From NCBI RefSeq assembly GCF_003259745.1, contig NZ_QLMC01000010.1, positions 16,166-80,165 on the forward strand: DNA of 64,000 bases. Direction: 5' to 3'. The notes below the pieces were generated by a model. The model searched no databases. It worked only from the letters and a program-made list of their open reading frames with translations, and was not told where the DNA came from. Shown piece after piece: positions 49,467 to 58,666 of the stretch. A program made the position numbers and the translations under genes. The number at the start of each line of letters is the position of its first letter. The first letter of the stretch is position 1. The DNA comes from Larkinella arboricola (GTDB lineage Bacteria; Bacteroidota; Bacteroidia; Cytophagales; Spirosomataceae).

Positions 49467-51167
49467 TTAGCAATGGGGTATACTCAACTCCGAAACCTGA
49501 TCACGGGCCGATCGAAGGATTTCTTCTAAGGTAACCCAGCTTTCCGAATTAAGCCCGGCGGCCTGCGTGCGCAACGACTTCCGAACGTTTTCGTATAGTT
49601 TTGCCAGCTCGCCAACCGAATGGGTGGCATCCAGTTGGTTGATAAAATTCATGGCAACGACACTTTCAAACATCGATTTGGTCGTACTGCCCGTATTGCC
49701 CCCACCATGCACAAGCATAACACCACCCTGGCGCGTTTTCTGAACAAGGCGCAGTTCGCGGTCGTCGACGCTCCACGAACGAATGCATCCTTTCTCCAAA
49801 ATCTTTACATCCGGATGGCTTCGGGCCAGACACGCTTCAAAGGATACCTCCAAATCATACACGCGTCTGACTACCTCCCAGAAACCGGCTATCGCCAGCT
49901 TCTCTGCTTTCCGGATTGCATTTATTCGTTCCTGGCTTTGCGCAGAAGATTTGGGCACATCGGTATCGCCTTCGAAAGGATAGGTGCCCACAAACAAATA
50001 ACCGCTACCGATGCATACAGTATACTCCGTTTCACCGTTCGGCTTGGTTAGGATAACCGGCTGAACGTTCAAATCCGCAACTTGTGATACATACTCCTGG
50101 CCGTCTACGGTAATGGGCATCTTGCCGCCGTGAATTTTGCAGGCTTTAGGAGACAGCCCCATACCGCTGATAATTTTTTCGGCGGTTTTTCCGGTAATGT
50201 GCGCCCAGAAGCCCTTCATACCGCATACGGGCGGGTGAGCGAAGTCGCCCGGAAGCAACCCCGTTTGCATATAAGCTCCCCCATGAAACAGAAAATATTT
50301 GGCCTCATGCACCTTCCCATCGCGCGTAATCACGCCTTCCACCTGATGGCTGGAATCGTAGCGTATCGTGGTTACTTCATGATCCGGCCCCAAAAGGAAA
50401 CGGACCCCGGCCTTTTCCAGCTTCTCGAGCAGAAACCCAACGACGGCCTTAATGTTAAAGGCCAATCCGTGCATGATCAGTGCGCCCCCTTTTATAAACG
50501 ACTGCTTCTCGATTCCAGAACGGTAGGCAGCGAACTCGGGGTGATTAACGGCTTCGTCATTGTAAAAGGAAGCTTTGATCATTCCTTGGCCCGAAAGCGT
50601 TTTTCTTGCGCTTTCAAACAGGCTTTTTTCGTCATAAAACCGGTGAATGCCAATGCTTAAGCTGAGTTCCTGCGCCAATTCAGGCTTTTCGTCCAGAAAC
50701 TGGGCTAATTGCTCATACCAGAGTTTCATGCTGTAGACGTTTTCGGCCACATACTCGATAAATAGCCGTTCATACGCCAGCCAGTCCTGCGGGTTATTTC
50801 GAATGGACTGGTTGAGCGCTTTTCGTTTCTGTAAAAAACATTGCGTTTGCGGGCTGAATTCTTCCAGGGGTAAAGCCAGCATTCCCCCCTGGGCAATGGT
50901 CGTTTCAAAATCGATGGCAATATCGGGGTACATCTGGGTAACGTACCCATCAAGGTCCAGATAAGGGTGTCCTTCGGTCGAGGTGATGTAGCGATTAAAG
51001 GAGCCATCGTGGGTGGAGGATTGAAATACTTGATCGACAGCCGCGGTGCGGGTGCAGGGCGATTTACTCAGGATGGTGACGGCCATACCTTGTTCCAGGG
51101 CTTTCAACGCCGAAACCAGGGCCGTAATACCGCTGCCGACAATGAGAATTGATTCCTTAGTTTTCAT
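49467..51167 (-). CDS. FAD-dependent oxidoreductase (DadA-like or fumarate-reductase-like)
   Basis: The 566-residue protein opens with a dinucleotide-binding motif (ILIVGSGITALVSALKALEQG), and a C-terminal GGGNTGSTTKS loop closes the FAD site. The middle has ALIMHGLAFNIKAVVGFLLEKLEKAG and FLFHGGAYMQTG, consistent with the D-amino-acid-oxidase/FAD-dependent-oxidoreductase fold. No signal peptide is visible. I cannot name a substrate: it lacks clear motifs of L-aspartate oxidase or fumarate reductase. It is a single-gene transcript ending at a strong hairpin, with 363 bases upstream. Neighbours give no functional hint. Confidence 0.7.
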   Translation of the reverse strand: MKTKESILIVGSGITALVSALKALEQGMAVTILSKSPCTRTAAVDQVFQSSTHDGSFNRYITSTEGHPYLDLDGYVTQMYPDIAIDFETTIAQGGMLALPLEEFSPQTQCFLQKRKALNQSIRNNPQDWLAYERLFIEYVAENVYSMKLWYEQLAQFLDEKPELAQELSLSIGIHRFYDEKSLFESARKTLSGQGMIKASFYNDEAVNHPEFAAYRSGIEKQSFIKGGALIMHGLAFNIKAVVGFLLEKLEKAGVRFLLGPDHEVTTIRYDSSHQVEGVITRDGKVHEAKYFLFHGGAYMQTGLLPGDFAHPPVCGMKGFWAHITGKTAEKIISGMGLSPKACKIHGGKMPITVDGQEYVSQVADLNVQPVILTKPNGETEYTVCIGSGYLFVGTYPFEGDTDVPKSSAQSQERINAIRKAEKLAIAGFWEVVRRVYDLEVSFEACLARSHPDVKILEKGCIRSWSVDDRELRLVQKTRQGGVMLVHGGGNTGSTTKSMFESVVAMNFINQLDATHSVGELAKLYENVRKSLRTQAAGLNSESWVTLEEILRSARDQVSELSIPHC

Positions 51168-51530
51168 GGGTTTAGCGAATAACGTATTGATACGTATGAA
51201 TTGGTTTTTGCACTTCTGCTGTTAATTGGACTAGCGCCCTTGTGCCGTTCTAGCGATATAGACCCGGTATGGCCCGGAAATAGCCAACTGCATTGAGTGA
51301 CGGTATTCCACGGGAATACACATAACTTAGCCAATATCTTACCGCCTTTTAAACCGACCGATGGTGGTGAGAAATACCAGGGTCCGAAAGCTATCGATTG
51401 ATGATGCAGTCCTTTACAGGATTCCTTTCCGGGAGTCTGTATAGATAAAGTGGAACTATCTCCCTGCCCTGCAAACACCGCCCGGTGAAACGCACCGGGC
51501 GGTGTACTTTTATCTTCTTTAATCAACCCC
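51168..51530. other. 363-base gap with promoter of the FAD gene and a terminator
   Basis: A leftward open frame of 120 codons (51164-51526) crosses the terminator hairpin and has an unnatural composition; I reject it. The rest should contain the promoter for the gene ending at 49467. Confidence 0.5.
51475..51505 (-). terminator. GC-rich hairpin after the T9SS protein gene
   Basis: ACACCGCCCGGTG (51475-51487) pairs perfectly with 51493-51505 across 5 bases, 25 bases after the stop codon. Confidence 0.75.
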
Positions 51531-54008
51531 TTAAGGAATCTTCAGCAGCTTCCGGCGCTGTAGATCAGTGCCTTTGCCGACCTCTAACAGATACAGCCCC
51601 GGTGCTAAGTCAGAACCCGGCTGGATCAGCAACTTCGAGCCCACGACCTGTCGCTCATAAACCTTACGCCCCACCCCATCATACAGCACCACGCCTACCG
51701 GTATCGGGCTTTGCCTAACGACCTCCAGGGTAAACTCCGTCCGGAACGGATTGGGATACGCCCGCACGGTTTCCTCATCGGCCTGGGCACTCAGGCGAGC
51801 CAGTGATGCCTGTCTGACCACCCGAAAGCTGAGGATCAATGGTGTACCCGCCTGTCCACTGGCCGAAGCTCCCGAGTAAGCCGTACCCGTTAGCGTGTAA
51901 TTGCCTAAAGTGGGCGTCCAGTTGTTGTAATTACCATCCTTATCGCCAAACAACGCATAGGGGGCGCCCGTCTCGGTCTGTGTTCGCTTCTGCTGACCAC
52001 TCAACACCATCTTCACCGAACCGACCGTAGCCGGACTCGTATTGGCCCGGATGTTCAGGTTGCGGGGTAGTTGGGCCAGGTTCAGCACCTCATTGTTGGT
52101 GATTACTCGAATCGGCTGATCCGTATCCGCATTCATCAAACTAAAGCTGACCATCACCGGCCCGGCGCTGGGGGCGGGATTGACCCGTACCGTTACGTCA
52201 TCGAAGCCCATCGCCCCCGGCGTATCGCGCACCGTCAGCCGGAAGACGTAGGTGCCAGCCGCCAGATTGCTCGCCATCAGGCTGACCGAGGTAGGACTGC
52301 TCAGGTTGGCCGTATTGGGTCCGCTGCGCTGGGTCCACTGGTAGGTCAAGGCCCCGCCCTCGGGATCACTCGAAGTGGACCCGTTCAGGACCACGCTGTT
52401 GGTGGGCATGGTGATGGTCTGATCGGCCCCCGCCCGGGCGACGGGTGATTGGTTGGCCTGATTAACAAGGATAAAATTCAAGGTCATCGGCGTACCCATA
52501 AGCCCAGTTCCCCCCGCTCCCAGGTAAGGAGTCGCCGTCAGCGAGTAGGAACCCACCTTTAGGTTCCAGGGGTCGTAGTTGCCGTTGTCGTCGCCAAACA
52601 GGCTGTAGGGGGCCGTTGTTTCGGTTTTGGAGTAGGTCATGCTGCCACTGAGGGAGAAGACCACCGAGCCGACATTAGCTGGCGTGGTGTTGGCCCGGAT
52701 GGTCAGCCGGCTGGTGGGCAGTTGGGCCAGGTTGATGACCTCGCCATCCGAAAGGGTTTTGATCACCTGATCGGTGTTGGTGTTGATCAGCTCAAAGCTC
52801 GTCACGCTGCCCGCCTGGGCTTCCACGGTCGTCTGGTCACTGGCCTGACAGCCACCCGAGGTAGTCACCGTGACCGAGTAGAGGCCCGGGGCCGTAACGG
52901 TGGCCGTGTTGGGCATACTACCGGGCGCGGTCCCGCTGCTGAAGACATAGCTAGCCCCGTCGATCTTGGTGGCCGTCAGGGTGACGATGGGCTGGCTGGC
53001 CGAGAGCGGTCCGTTGGAAGTGAGCGTGAGGTCGGGAAGGGCATCCACCGTCAACAAGACGGGATTGGAGGTCTGGGAGGAGATTGTGTTGGTGACCTGA
53101 ACGGTGTAGTGGCCACTGCTGGCGGGTTGCAGGTCCATTAACAGCAGGGTTGCGGTGGTGGCCGAGGAGACATCGGTGATGGCCGCGCCGTCTTTGTACC
53201 ACTGGTACTGAGGATCGGTGCCGGTAGCGATCACCGACAGGCTCACCGTATCGCCAGCGCAGCGCCCGATGCTGGCTGGAGGTTGGTGGGTGATCTGGAT
53301 GGGGGTCTGGTTGCAACGCTCCTGTATCTGCTGGGCTGAGTTGCAGCCGGGTGCGTTATTGAAAATATTGACGTTGCCCGGGGGCATATCCAGGTACTGA
53401 CAGATGGGCTGAATGGCACACTGGCTCAGATTTGGATTATTACTGATAGTGAGGTTCCCGCCGATGCTCGTCAGCTGGCTCAGGGCGCTGATATCACTCA
53501 GCTGGACATTAGTACAAATGTCTAGACACCCTGAGATGCTCGTCAGCTTCCCGAGCCCCGACAGGTTACCCAGATTTGGATTATCACTGATCAAGAGGCC
53601 CCTGCCGATGCTCGTCAGCTGGCTCAGGGCGCTGATATCACTCAGCTGGACATTAGTAGAAATGTCTAGACCCCCTGAGATGCTCGTCAGCTTCCCGAGC
53701 CCCGACAGGTTACCCAGATTTGGATTATCACTGATCAAGAGGAAACCACCAATGGTCTGCAAATTACTAAGTGGACTTAGGTCGGTAATGTCGTCACCGG
53801 CTATCCTTAAGCTACCGGGCAGATTCGAACAGCCGGGGGGGAAGTTGTTGACATCGGCCTGACTATCCAGGAATACAGTGCCCGGGGGGCATTGGCCCCA
53901 GGAATGCAGCGATGATAGGCCGCCCAGCACCAGCAGGACGACCCCGCACCAACGGATGGCCCCAGAAGGGGCGGCTAACAAAGCAAAACGGAGCGTAGAG
54001 ATCAGCAT
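51531..54008 (-). CDS. secreted leucine-rich-repeat/Ig/PKD protein with T9SS sorting domain
   Basis: The 825-residue protein has a signal peptide (GVVLLVLGGLSSLHSWGQ) and leucine-rich repeats at about 55-190 (LLISDNPNLGNLSGLGKLTSI type). An Ig-like domain follows (GDTVSLSVIATGTDPQYQWYKDG), a Cys-containing stretch, and two copies of a roughly 110-residue module (INTNTDQVIKTLSDGEVINL and MNADTDQPIRVITNNEVLNL) separated by a PKD-like domain (ARAGADQTITMPTNSVVLNG). A type A sorting domain closes it (AYPNPFRTEFTLEV, LAPGLYLLEVGKG, LLKI). It is probably an extracellular adhesin or binding protein exported by the type IX system. Two of the repeats are almost identical in DNA. It is divergent from the hybrid sensor gene. 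Confidence 0.85.
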   Translation of the reverse strand: MLISTLRFALLAAPSGAIRWCGVVLLVLGGLSSLHSWGQCPPGTVFLDSQADVNNFPPGCSNLPGSLRIAGDDITDLSPLSNLQTIGGFLLISDNPNLGNLSGLGKLTSISGGLDISTNVQLSDISALSQLTSIGRGLLISDNPNLGNLSGLGKLTSISGCLDICTNVQLSDISALSQLTSIGGNLTISNNPNLSQCAIQPICQYLDMPPGNVNIFNNAPGCNSAQQIQERCNQTPIQITHQPPASIGRCAGDTVSLSVIATGTDPQYQWYKDGAAITDVSSATTATLLLMDLQPASSGHYTVQVTNTISSQTSNPVLLTVDALPDLTLTSNGPLSASQPIVTLTATKIDGASYVFSSGTAPGSMPNTATVTAPGLYSVTVTTSGGCQASDQTTVEAQAGSVTSFELINTNTDQVIKTLSDGEVINLAQLPTSRLTIRANTTPANVGSVVFSLSGSMTYSKTETTAPYSLFGDDNGNYDPWNLKVGSYSLTATPYLGAGGTGLMGTPMTLNFILVNQANQSPVARAGADQTITMPTNSVVLNGSTSSDPEGGALTYQWTQRSGPNTANLSSPTSVSLMASNLAAGTYVFRLTVRDTPGAMGFDDVTVRVNPAPSAGPVMVSFSLMNADTDQPIRVITNNEVLNLAQLPRNLNIRANTSPATVGSVKMVLSGQQKRTQTETGAPYALFGDKDGNYNNWTPTLGNYTLTGTAYSGASASGQAGTPLILSFRVVRQASLARLSAQADEETVRAYPNPFRTEFTLEVVRQSPIPVGVVLYDGVGRKVYERQVVGSKLLIQPGSDLAPGLYLLEVGKGTDLQRRKLLKIP
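53461..53748 (-). repeat. two near-identical 144-bp tandem repeats inside the LRR region
   Basis: Copy 1 is 53461-53604 and copy 2 is 53605-53748. I see two mismatches in most of their length (at the CTS/STS residues) before they diverge at the last few bases. Each encodes 48 residues (two leucine-rich repeats). A weaker partial copy precedes them. Confidence 0.8.
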
Positions 54009-54142
54009 ACAGAAACAGTTAAGGGTTGAGAGAAAAAATCACGCAGGAGTAATAAACAAACTATCAGCGCCATTCCGGTGCAACCCACGGGCCCAGGCGG
54101 TGGGCGGTAAAATTCCGTCCGAATGCCTGTCAATAGCTAACA

Positions 54143-54182
54143 CATTTGAACCATTTCTAGCGCATTTGAACCATTTTAGCCC
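54143..54182. promoter_or_regulatory. 20-bp tandem direct repeat in a divergent promoter
   Basis: CATTTGAACCATTT occurs at 54143-54156 and again at 54163-54176, each followed by TAG-like bases, giving a 20-bp period (two helical turns). It lies between the T9SS protein gene (leftward) and the hybrid sensor gene (rightward). A direct repeat of this spacing suits two AraC-type domains binding side by side. Confidence 0.6.
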
Positions 54183-54253
54183 GATGGCAGGCCCAAAAAC
54201 CTTGGATAGTAGGAAATAGAATGGTAGTTTAGAGTCTGTTCGCCCAAAAAAAC

Positions 54254-57229
54254 ATGACGCTCGGATTCAGTCGTTTAGGACGTCTTATAATCCTGATAGT
54301 TCTCAGCCATGGGGAACTACAGGCCCAGCAATTCATGCTGCCCCCCCCTTCCCGACAGGTGAATAAACTCGCCTTCTCCGTATTCGATCGTGAGCCAACC
54401 GATGAGCAACGGTTTATGGTCTGGGCATCCGGTCATGGGACCTCTCTCTCGTATGATGGACACCGTTTTCGGGATTACGACGCCAACAAAACCGAGCGCT
54501 ACCGACTGTTTCACCCCCATTCCCGTAGTCCAATCTGGATTACCCGGCAGCAGTCCGGAAAACCCAGGCAGCTCCTGTATGCCAACCCCGTAGCGCAACG
54601 AATCACCCCGTTGCCCGATACGAGTCAACTGGTTCGGCAATACCTCCGGGCTCAGGGCGTTGATGAGCTGTATCTGGGGAGGCACGGGAAGCTCTGGCTG
54701 CGCTTGTCGGATCAACGACTGCTAAAGGTGGACCCGCGTACGCATACCGTCGAGCAGGTACTTCGTCCGGGGGCATTTTATGTACTGGAAGAAGCCCCCG
54801 ATGGTAGTCTCTGGTTCAGTACGTCGACAGGGCTGAGCGTACTTGATCCCAAGACCGGACAACGGCGGGAATATGCCTATGACCCGGCAAAGACGGCCCA
54901 TATCGGTGGCGGAATCGTCATCACGGCCATTCGGGTTCGCGACAATGGCGATGTGCTGCTGGGTATGATTAACGAAATTCAGATACTGACCCCCCGTACC
55001 GGCCGTATTCGTAAAATCAGTCTTCCCTTGCCCACGGCAGCCAGCCAGCTATGGACCAATACATTCGTTCCGGATCGGTATGGAAACGATTATTTTTCGG
55101 TTGGACTCATGGTCTGCCGCATTACCCCGCAGGGCCAGCTGGAACGGATTGATTTTGCCCACCCCGCCGAAAAGATCATTGCCGTCTACATTGCTCCGAC
55201 TCAGGATGGGACCTCGGATCAGCTATGGGTGAGAGTGGTCAGTAACCGGCTGGATCGCTACGAGTTGAAACGACTGCGGCCCAATCCTTCGTTTAATTTG
55301 CTGGACGTCATTGTCAACGGGACGCGGCTTATTGAGAACGAAGAGGTTCAGGAGAAGCGGTATCAGCGGGATTCAACAGGCCAACCCACGATTCGGATCC
55401 AGGAAGGTGATTTTGTGCAGCTCCGCTTTACGCCTTTTGCCGACTCCCGGCGGAGCATCTTCCGCTATAAGCTGGAGGGCTTTAGCCCGCAGTGGACCAC
55501 GTATAACGACTGGGTCGGGGTAGCCACCTACCAGCCAGGGGCCGGAACGTATCACTTTCTACTTGATTGGGAAACTCCTACGGGCTGGCAAAAAAAACCG
55601 GCGAGCCTGCGCATCGAAGTGCAGCCCATTATCTGGAAAACCGTCTGGTTCCGGGTGGCCGTGCTGACAATCATCGCCGGGGTAGTGTACTGGCTGATGC
55701 GTAACATGTACCGAAGACGGCAACTACGGCAGGAACTGGCTCGCCGGGAGTTTGAAGCCGCTACGTTACGTCGGATGGACGAGATAAAAAGTCAGTTCTT
55801 TGCCAACATCACCCACGAATTTCGAACCCCGCTGACGATCATCCTGAACGCGACCGAACAACTGGCGGATGAGTGGCCCACTTCCGGGCGGGCCACGGAT
55901 CGGCTGGGCGCCATTCGGTACAACTCTCATCAGTTACTCCGGCTTATCAACGAAACCCTGGACCTGGCTAAGCTCGATGCGGGCAAACTGGATCGTCATG
56001 AACGGCTAGGTGAACCAATCGCCTTTATCCGGCAGGTGGTCAATCAATTTGAGGGACTAGCCCAGCAGAAACACATTCAACTGACCTGGAACGGGTCGCC
56101 CGATGCTGAACTCTACCTGTTCGATCAGGATAAACTTGAAACGATTGTGTATAACCTGCTGTCTAATGCCGTGAAGTTTACACCATCGGGCGGTTGTGTA
56201 GGCGTAGCGTGTCTGGTAACCAACGCACCTGGGTTGGTGATTCGGGTGTCTGATACCGGTATTGGTATACCCGACCGGGAGCTTGAGCAGATTTTCGATC
56301 GATTCCACCAGGTGGATTCCTCTTCTACCCGCGCCTACTCGGGTACGGGCATTGGTTTGGCGCTGGTGAAAGAATTAACCACCTGGCTGGGCGGAGAGGT
56401 CAGGGTTGAAAGTTCCGTTGGCAAAGGCAGCCTTTTCACCGTGACGATTCCGTTATGCAGGTATGGGTCAACCGAACCGGTCGTACAAGCAGATCAAGCG
56501 GACTTAACCCACGTTTTTGATAGCCCACAAAAGCATGAACCGCCGAAGACTCCGGTGCTGGCAACAAACGGTATAGCCTGGCAAAACGATAATCGCCCCC
56601 TAATGCTGGTGGTTGAAGATAACGCCGAACTGCGTCAGTACGTCGTGGATTCTCTGGCGGGTAGCTACCGGACTTTGGTGGCAGAAAACGGCAGACTGGG
56701 GTTGGAAAAGGCCCAGGAACAAATACCCGATCTGATTATCAGCGACGTTATGATGCCCGAAATGGATGGCTACGCCCTGGTTGAACGCCTGAAAGCCGAC
56801 GTGTGTACGAGCCATATTCCCATTTTATTATTGACGGCAAAATCTTCTTTTGAAAGCCGGATGAAAGGGTTGGAGGTTGGGGCGGATGACTACATGGGCA
56901 AACCCTTTAATGTAGCCGAACTGGCGTTACGGGTCAAGAACTGTTTAAGGACCCGTACCAACTGGCAGCGTTGGCTGACCAGCCAGCGTGCTTACGGGGA
57001 GGTCAGCAGCGAAGAACGGTCGCTGCTGGAAAAAGAAGACCAATTTCTGTCGCGACTTCGCCAGGCGATCCTGATTCACTTGGAAGATCAGACGCTGGAT
57101 GTCGACTGGCTGGCCGCCCAGGCCAACCTGAGTCGCACGCAGCTAAACCGCAAATTAAATGCACTAACGGGGATGAGTCCGAATCGGTTTATTCACCGGG
57201 TTCGGCTGGAGCAGGCGGCCAATTTATAA
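54254..57229 (+). CDS. hybrid two-component system sensor/response regulator (HTCS), AraC domain truncated
   Basis: The 991-residue protein has a signal or anchor segment (RLIILIVLSHGELQA) and a periplasmic propeller region with few regulator repeats (about 30-345). A Y_Y_Y domain follows (IFRYKLEGFSPQWTTYND, about 380-460), then a membrane segment (TVWFRVAVLTIIAGVVYWLM). The kinase has H-box ANITHEFRTPLT near 518 and ATP motifs NLLSNAVKFTPSG and DTGIGIP. The receiver has phospho-Asp in ISDVMMPEMDG near 832. The C-terminal AraC domain is cut by TAA at 57227 between its two HTH elements. HTCS proteins sense a glycan breakdown product and switch on nearby transport genes. The divergent T9SS gene is a likely target. 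Confidence 0.85.
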   Translation: MTLGFSRLGRLIILIVLSHGELQAQQFMLPPPSRQVNKLAFSVFDREPTDEQRFMVWASGHGTSLSYDGHRFRDYDANKTERYRLFHPHSRSPIWITRQQSGKPRQLLYANPVAQRITPLPDTSQLVRQYLRAQGVDELYLGRHGKLWLRLSDQRLLKVDPRTHTVEQVLRPGAFYVLEEAPDGSLWFSTSTGLSVLDPKTGQRREYAYDPAKTAHIGGGIVITAIRVRDNGDVLLGMINEIQILTPRTGRIRKISLPLPTAASQLWTNTFVPDRYGNDYFSVGLMVCRITPQGQLERIDFAHPAEKIIAVYIAPTQDGTSDQLWVRVVSNRLDRYELKRLRPNPSFNLLDVIVNGTRLIENEEVQEKRYQRDSTGQPTIRIQEGDFVQLRFTPFADSRRSIFRYKLEGFSPQWTTYNDWVGVATYQPGAGTYHFLLDWETPTGWQKKPASLRIEVQPIIWKTVWFRVAVLTIIAGVVYWLMRNMYRRRQLRQELARREFEAATLRRMDEIKSQFFANITHEFRTPLTIILNATEQLADEWPTSGRATDRLGAIRYNSHQLLRLINETLDLAKLDAGKLDRHERLGEPIAFIRQVVNQFEGLAQQKHIQLTWNGSPDAELYLFDQDKLETIVYNLLSNAVKFTPSGGCVGVACLVTNAPGLVIRVSDTGIGIPDRELEQIFDRFHQVDSSSTRAYSGTGIGLALVKELTTWLGGEVRVESSVGKGSLFTVTIPLCRYGSTEPVVQADQADLTHVFDSPQKHEPPKTPVLATNGIAWQNDNRPLMLVVEDNAELRQYVVDSLAGSYRTLVAENGRLGLEKAQEQIPDLIISDVMMPEMDGYALVERLKADVCTSHIPILLLTAKSSFESRMKGLEVGADDYMGKPFNVAELALRVKNCLRTRTNWQRWLTSQRAYGEVSSEERSLLEKEDQFLSRLRQAILIHLEDQTLDVDWLAAQANLSRTQLNRKLNALTGMSPNRFIHRVRLEQAANL

Positions 57230-57352
57230 TTACAAACAGGTAAGCTAAATGTCACGCAGGTGGCGTATGCGGTTGGTTATAGTTCACCGTCTCATTTCAC
57301 CAAAGTTTTTAAGGAGCAGCTAGGCTATTTACCGACCCAACTCAAAGTATAA
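57230..57352 (+). pseudogene. cut-off end of the HTCS AraC domain
   Basis: In the same frame after the TAA, 40 codons continue a normal AraC C-terminus: TGKLNVTQVAYAVGYSSPSH and FTKVFKEQLGYLPTQLKV, then TAA. Compared with the usual spacing, the stop codon is one extra codon (NL, stop, LQTGK), as if three bases were inserted. The second DNA-binding helix is entirely on this piece. Confidence 0.75.
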
Positions 57353-57442
57353 AGACTAAGCGGACATTCGCCTTCAAGTCGGGATGGTCTCATAACACCC
57401 CAACGCCTGCGGCCGATGCGCCCTGTATCGGCAAATCGTTAT

Positions 57443-57466
57443 CAAAGGGTTCTGATGAACCCTTTG
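57443..57466 (-). terminator. hairpin after the HD-protein gene
   Basis: CAAAGGGTTC pairs with GAACCCTTTG across TGAT, directly after the stop codon of the leftward gene. It could also serve the rightward sensor gene. Confidence 0.65.
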
Positions 57467-57468
57467 AA

Positions 57469-58119
57469 TTATTCTGACCAGGGAGAATGCAGGATACAAT
57501 CGCAAAAATTCTTCCGGTGAAAATTGGGAATCATGTAGGCGCACACATCCGCTTTGATGTTCCCAAACGTTGTTTCGGTTTTATGCTCAAAACCGCCGAA
57601 AAAGGTTGGTATAATCTTCTGCTTGAAATTGTCGCGGGGAAACGCCTTTACAATTTCCTCCCGATGACCAGCGCTTAAGTGCTCGTAACCCTCTCCCATT
57701 ACATCCAGGCCAACACCGCTGTACATCAGCGCCACTTCATTCTCTTTGTGCTCGGCGATACCGATGGTGGTGTGCAAAGCAATGGTATCCCAGACCAGCT
57801 GTAACTTATCCGGGGCAATACCGTGCCCTTTCAGAAAGTCGCGGGCGGCATTGGCTCCATCCACTTCAAACCGCAGGTCCGGGCTGCTGTAGTGGGGTAC
57901 CAGGCCCAGGTCATGAAAGACCGACGCTACATAAAGCAGTTCCGAATCATGCGCCAGGTTTCTGCGCTGTGCGTTCAGGGATGAAAACAGAAACACGCGC
58001 AAGGAATGATTGTAGATAAATTCGGTACCATGTTCCAGCAAAAGTTCGGTAGCCTGGGTGGCGATGGTACTGTCTGGAATCTGGATTCCGGCTACGGTAT
58101 TTAAACGGTTAATTATCAT
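57469..58119 (-). CDS. HD-domain phosphohydrolase-like protein
   Basis: The 216-residue protein has an HD fold: His in YNHSLRVFLF, the HD pair in SVFHDLGLVPHYS and further metal-site residues in TIALHTTIGIAEH. The pattern is of the small stand-alone HD group that includes cyanamide hydratase-like proteins and uncharacterised hydrolases. There is no signal peptide, so it is cytoplasmic. It is the last gene of the SDR/NTF2 operon, 59 bases after the NTF2-like gene. Its substrate is unknown; the cluster suggests a reactive small molecule (inference). Confidence 0.75.
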   Translation of the reverse strand: MIINRLNTVAGIQIPDSTIATQATELLLEHGTEFIYNHSLRVFLFSSLNAQRRNLAHDSELLYVASVFHDLGLVPHYSSPDLRFEVDGANAARDFLKGHGIAPDKLQLVWDTIALHTTIGIAEHKENEVALMYSGVGLDVMGEGYEHLSAGHREEIVKAFPRDNFKQKIIPTFFGGFEHKTETTFGNIKADVCAYMIPNFHRKNFCDCILHSPWSE

Positions 58120-58178
58120 GACGTTAAAATGGTTTTGGAAATAGAAATAAAAAGAAGCTTACAAGCGGAGCAGAAATG

Positions 58179-58652
58179 TCAGAAGGCCGTTATGTCAGAC
58201 CCGTTAGCCGGGTTCTGCAATTTCCTGTAGACCTCCAACGAATTTCTCTCGACCCAGTTATGCGCTAATTTGCCGTCTCTGATCAGCCAAATTGCGGTGC
58301 CGTACAGTTCGATTGGCCGTTGATCCGGGTTCAACCCCAGTATTCCATTGTTCAGGCCCGTGAGTTTCCAGCGCGAAACCACTTTGGTGCCGCATTGGCT
58401 TTCAAAAATGTCCAGATTTTCCAGGTGGGAGTTCTTCACGTTCTTCAGAAAAGCGATCACCCAATTTTTGAATGCCTCTCTTCCGCTGATGACTTCGCCG
58501 GCCGTGGTGATCGCAAAATCCTCCACCATCAGCAGGTCGATCAGATCAACGTCGTGCGGGTGACTCCATACGTTTCCCCAGAAAAAGAGGACCTTTTCGA
58601 TTGGGCTCATTTCGCTTATGCGGGCCTCCGTAATCTTACTTTCCGTGTTCAT
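58179..58652 (-). CDS. NTF2-like (SnoaL-type) protein, cytoplasmic
   Basis: The 157-residue protein has the NTF2/SnoaL fold pattern: helices (IEKVLFFWGNVW), LIDLLMVEDFAITTAGEVISGREAF, and the sheet segments TKVVSRWKLTGLNNG and IELYGTAIWLIRDGKLAHNWVE. Many such proteins are small enzymes or binding proteins of polyketide or steroid-like compounds. ATG 58652 is preferred; a TTG 18 bases upstream would extend into the previous gene. It lies 14 bases after a second NTF2-like gene. Confidence 0.7.
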   Translation of the reverse strand: MNTESKITEARISEMSPIEKVLFFWGNVWSHPHDVDLIDLLMVEDFAITTAGEVISGREAFKNWVIAFLKNVKNSHLENLDIFESQCGTKVVSRWKLTGLNNGILGLNPDQRPIELYGTAIWLIRDGKLAHNWVERNSLEVYRKLQNPANGSDITAF

Positions 58653-58666
58653 TGTGTTGTCTCCCT

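Noticed and set aside
51164..51526. 120-codon leftward frame upstream of the FAD gene
   Set aside because: It crosses the terminator hairpin of the next gene and its composition is not protein-like.
53413..53862. 149-codon rightward frame with Leu/Pro-rich repeats
   Set aside because: It is the antisense of the leucine-rich repeats of the T9SS protein; its repetitiveness simply mirrors the tandem DNA repeat.
54143..54182. CRISPR-like repeat
   Set aside because: Only two copies with a 6-base spacer and no cas genes; better explained as a regulatory repeat.
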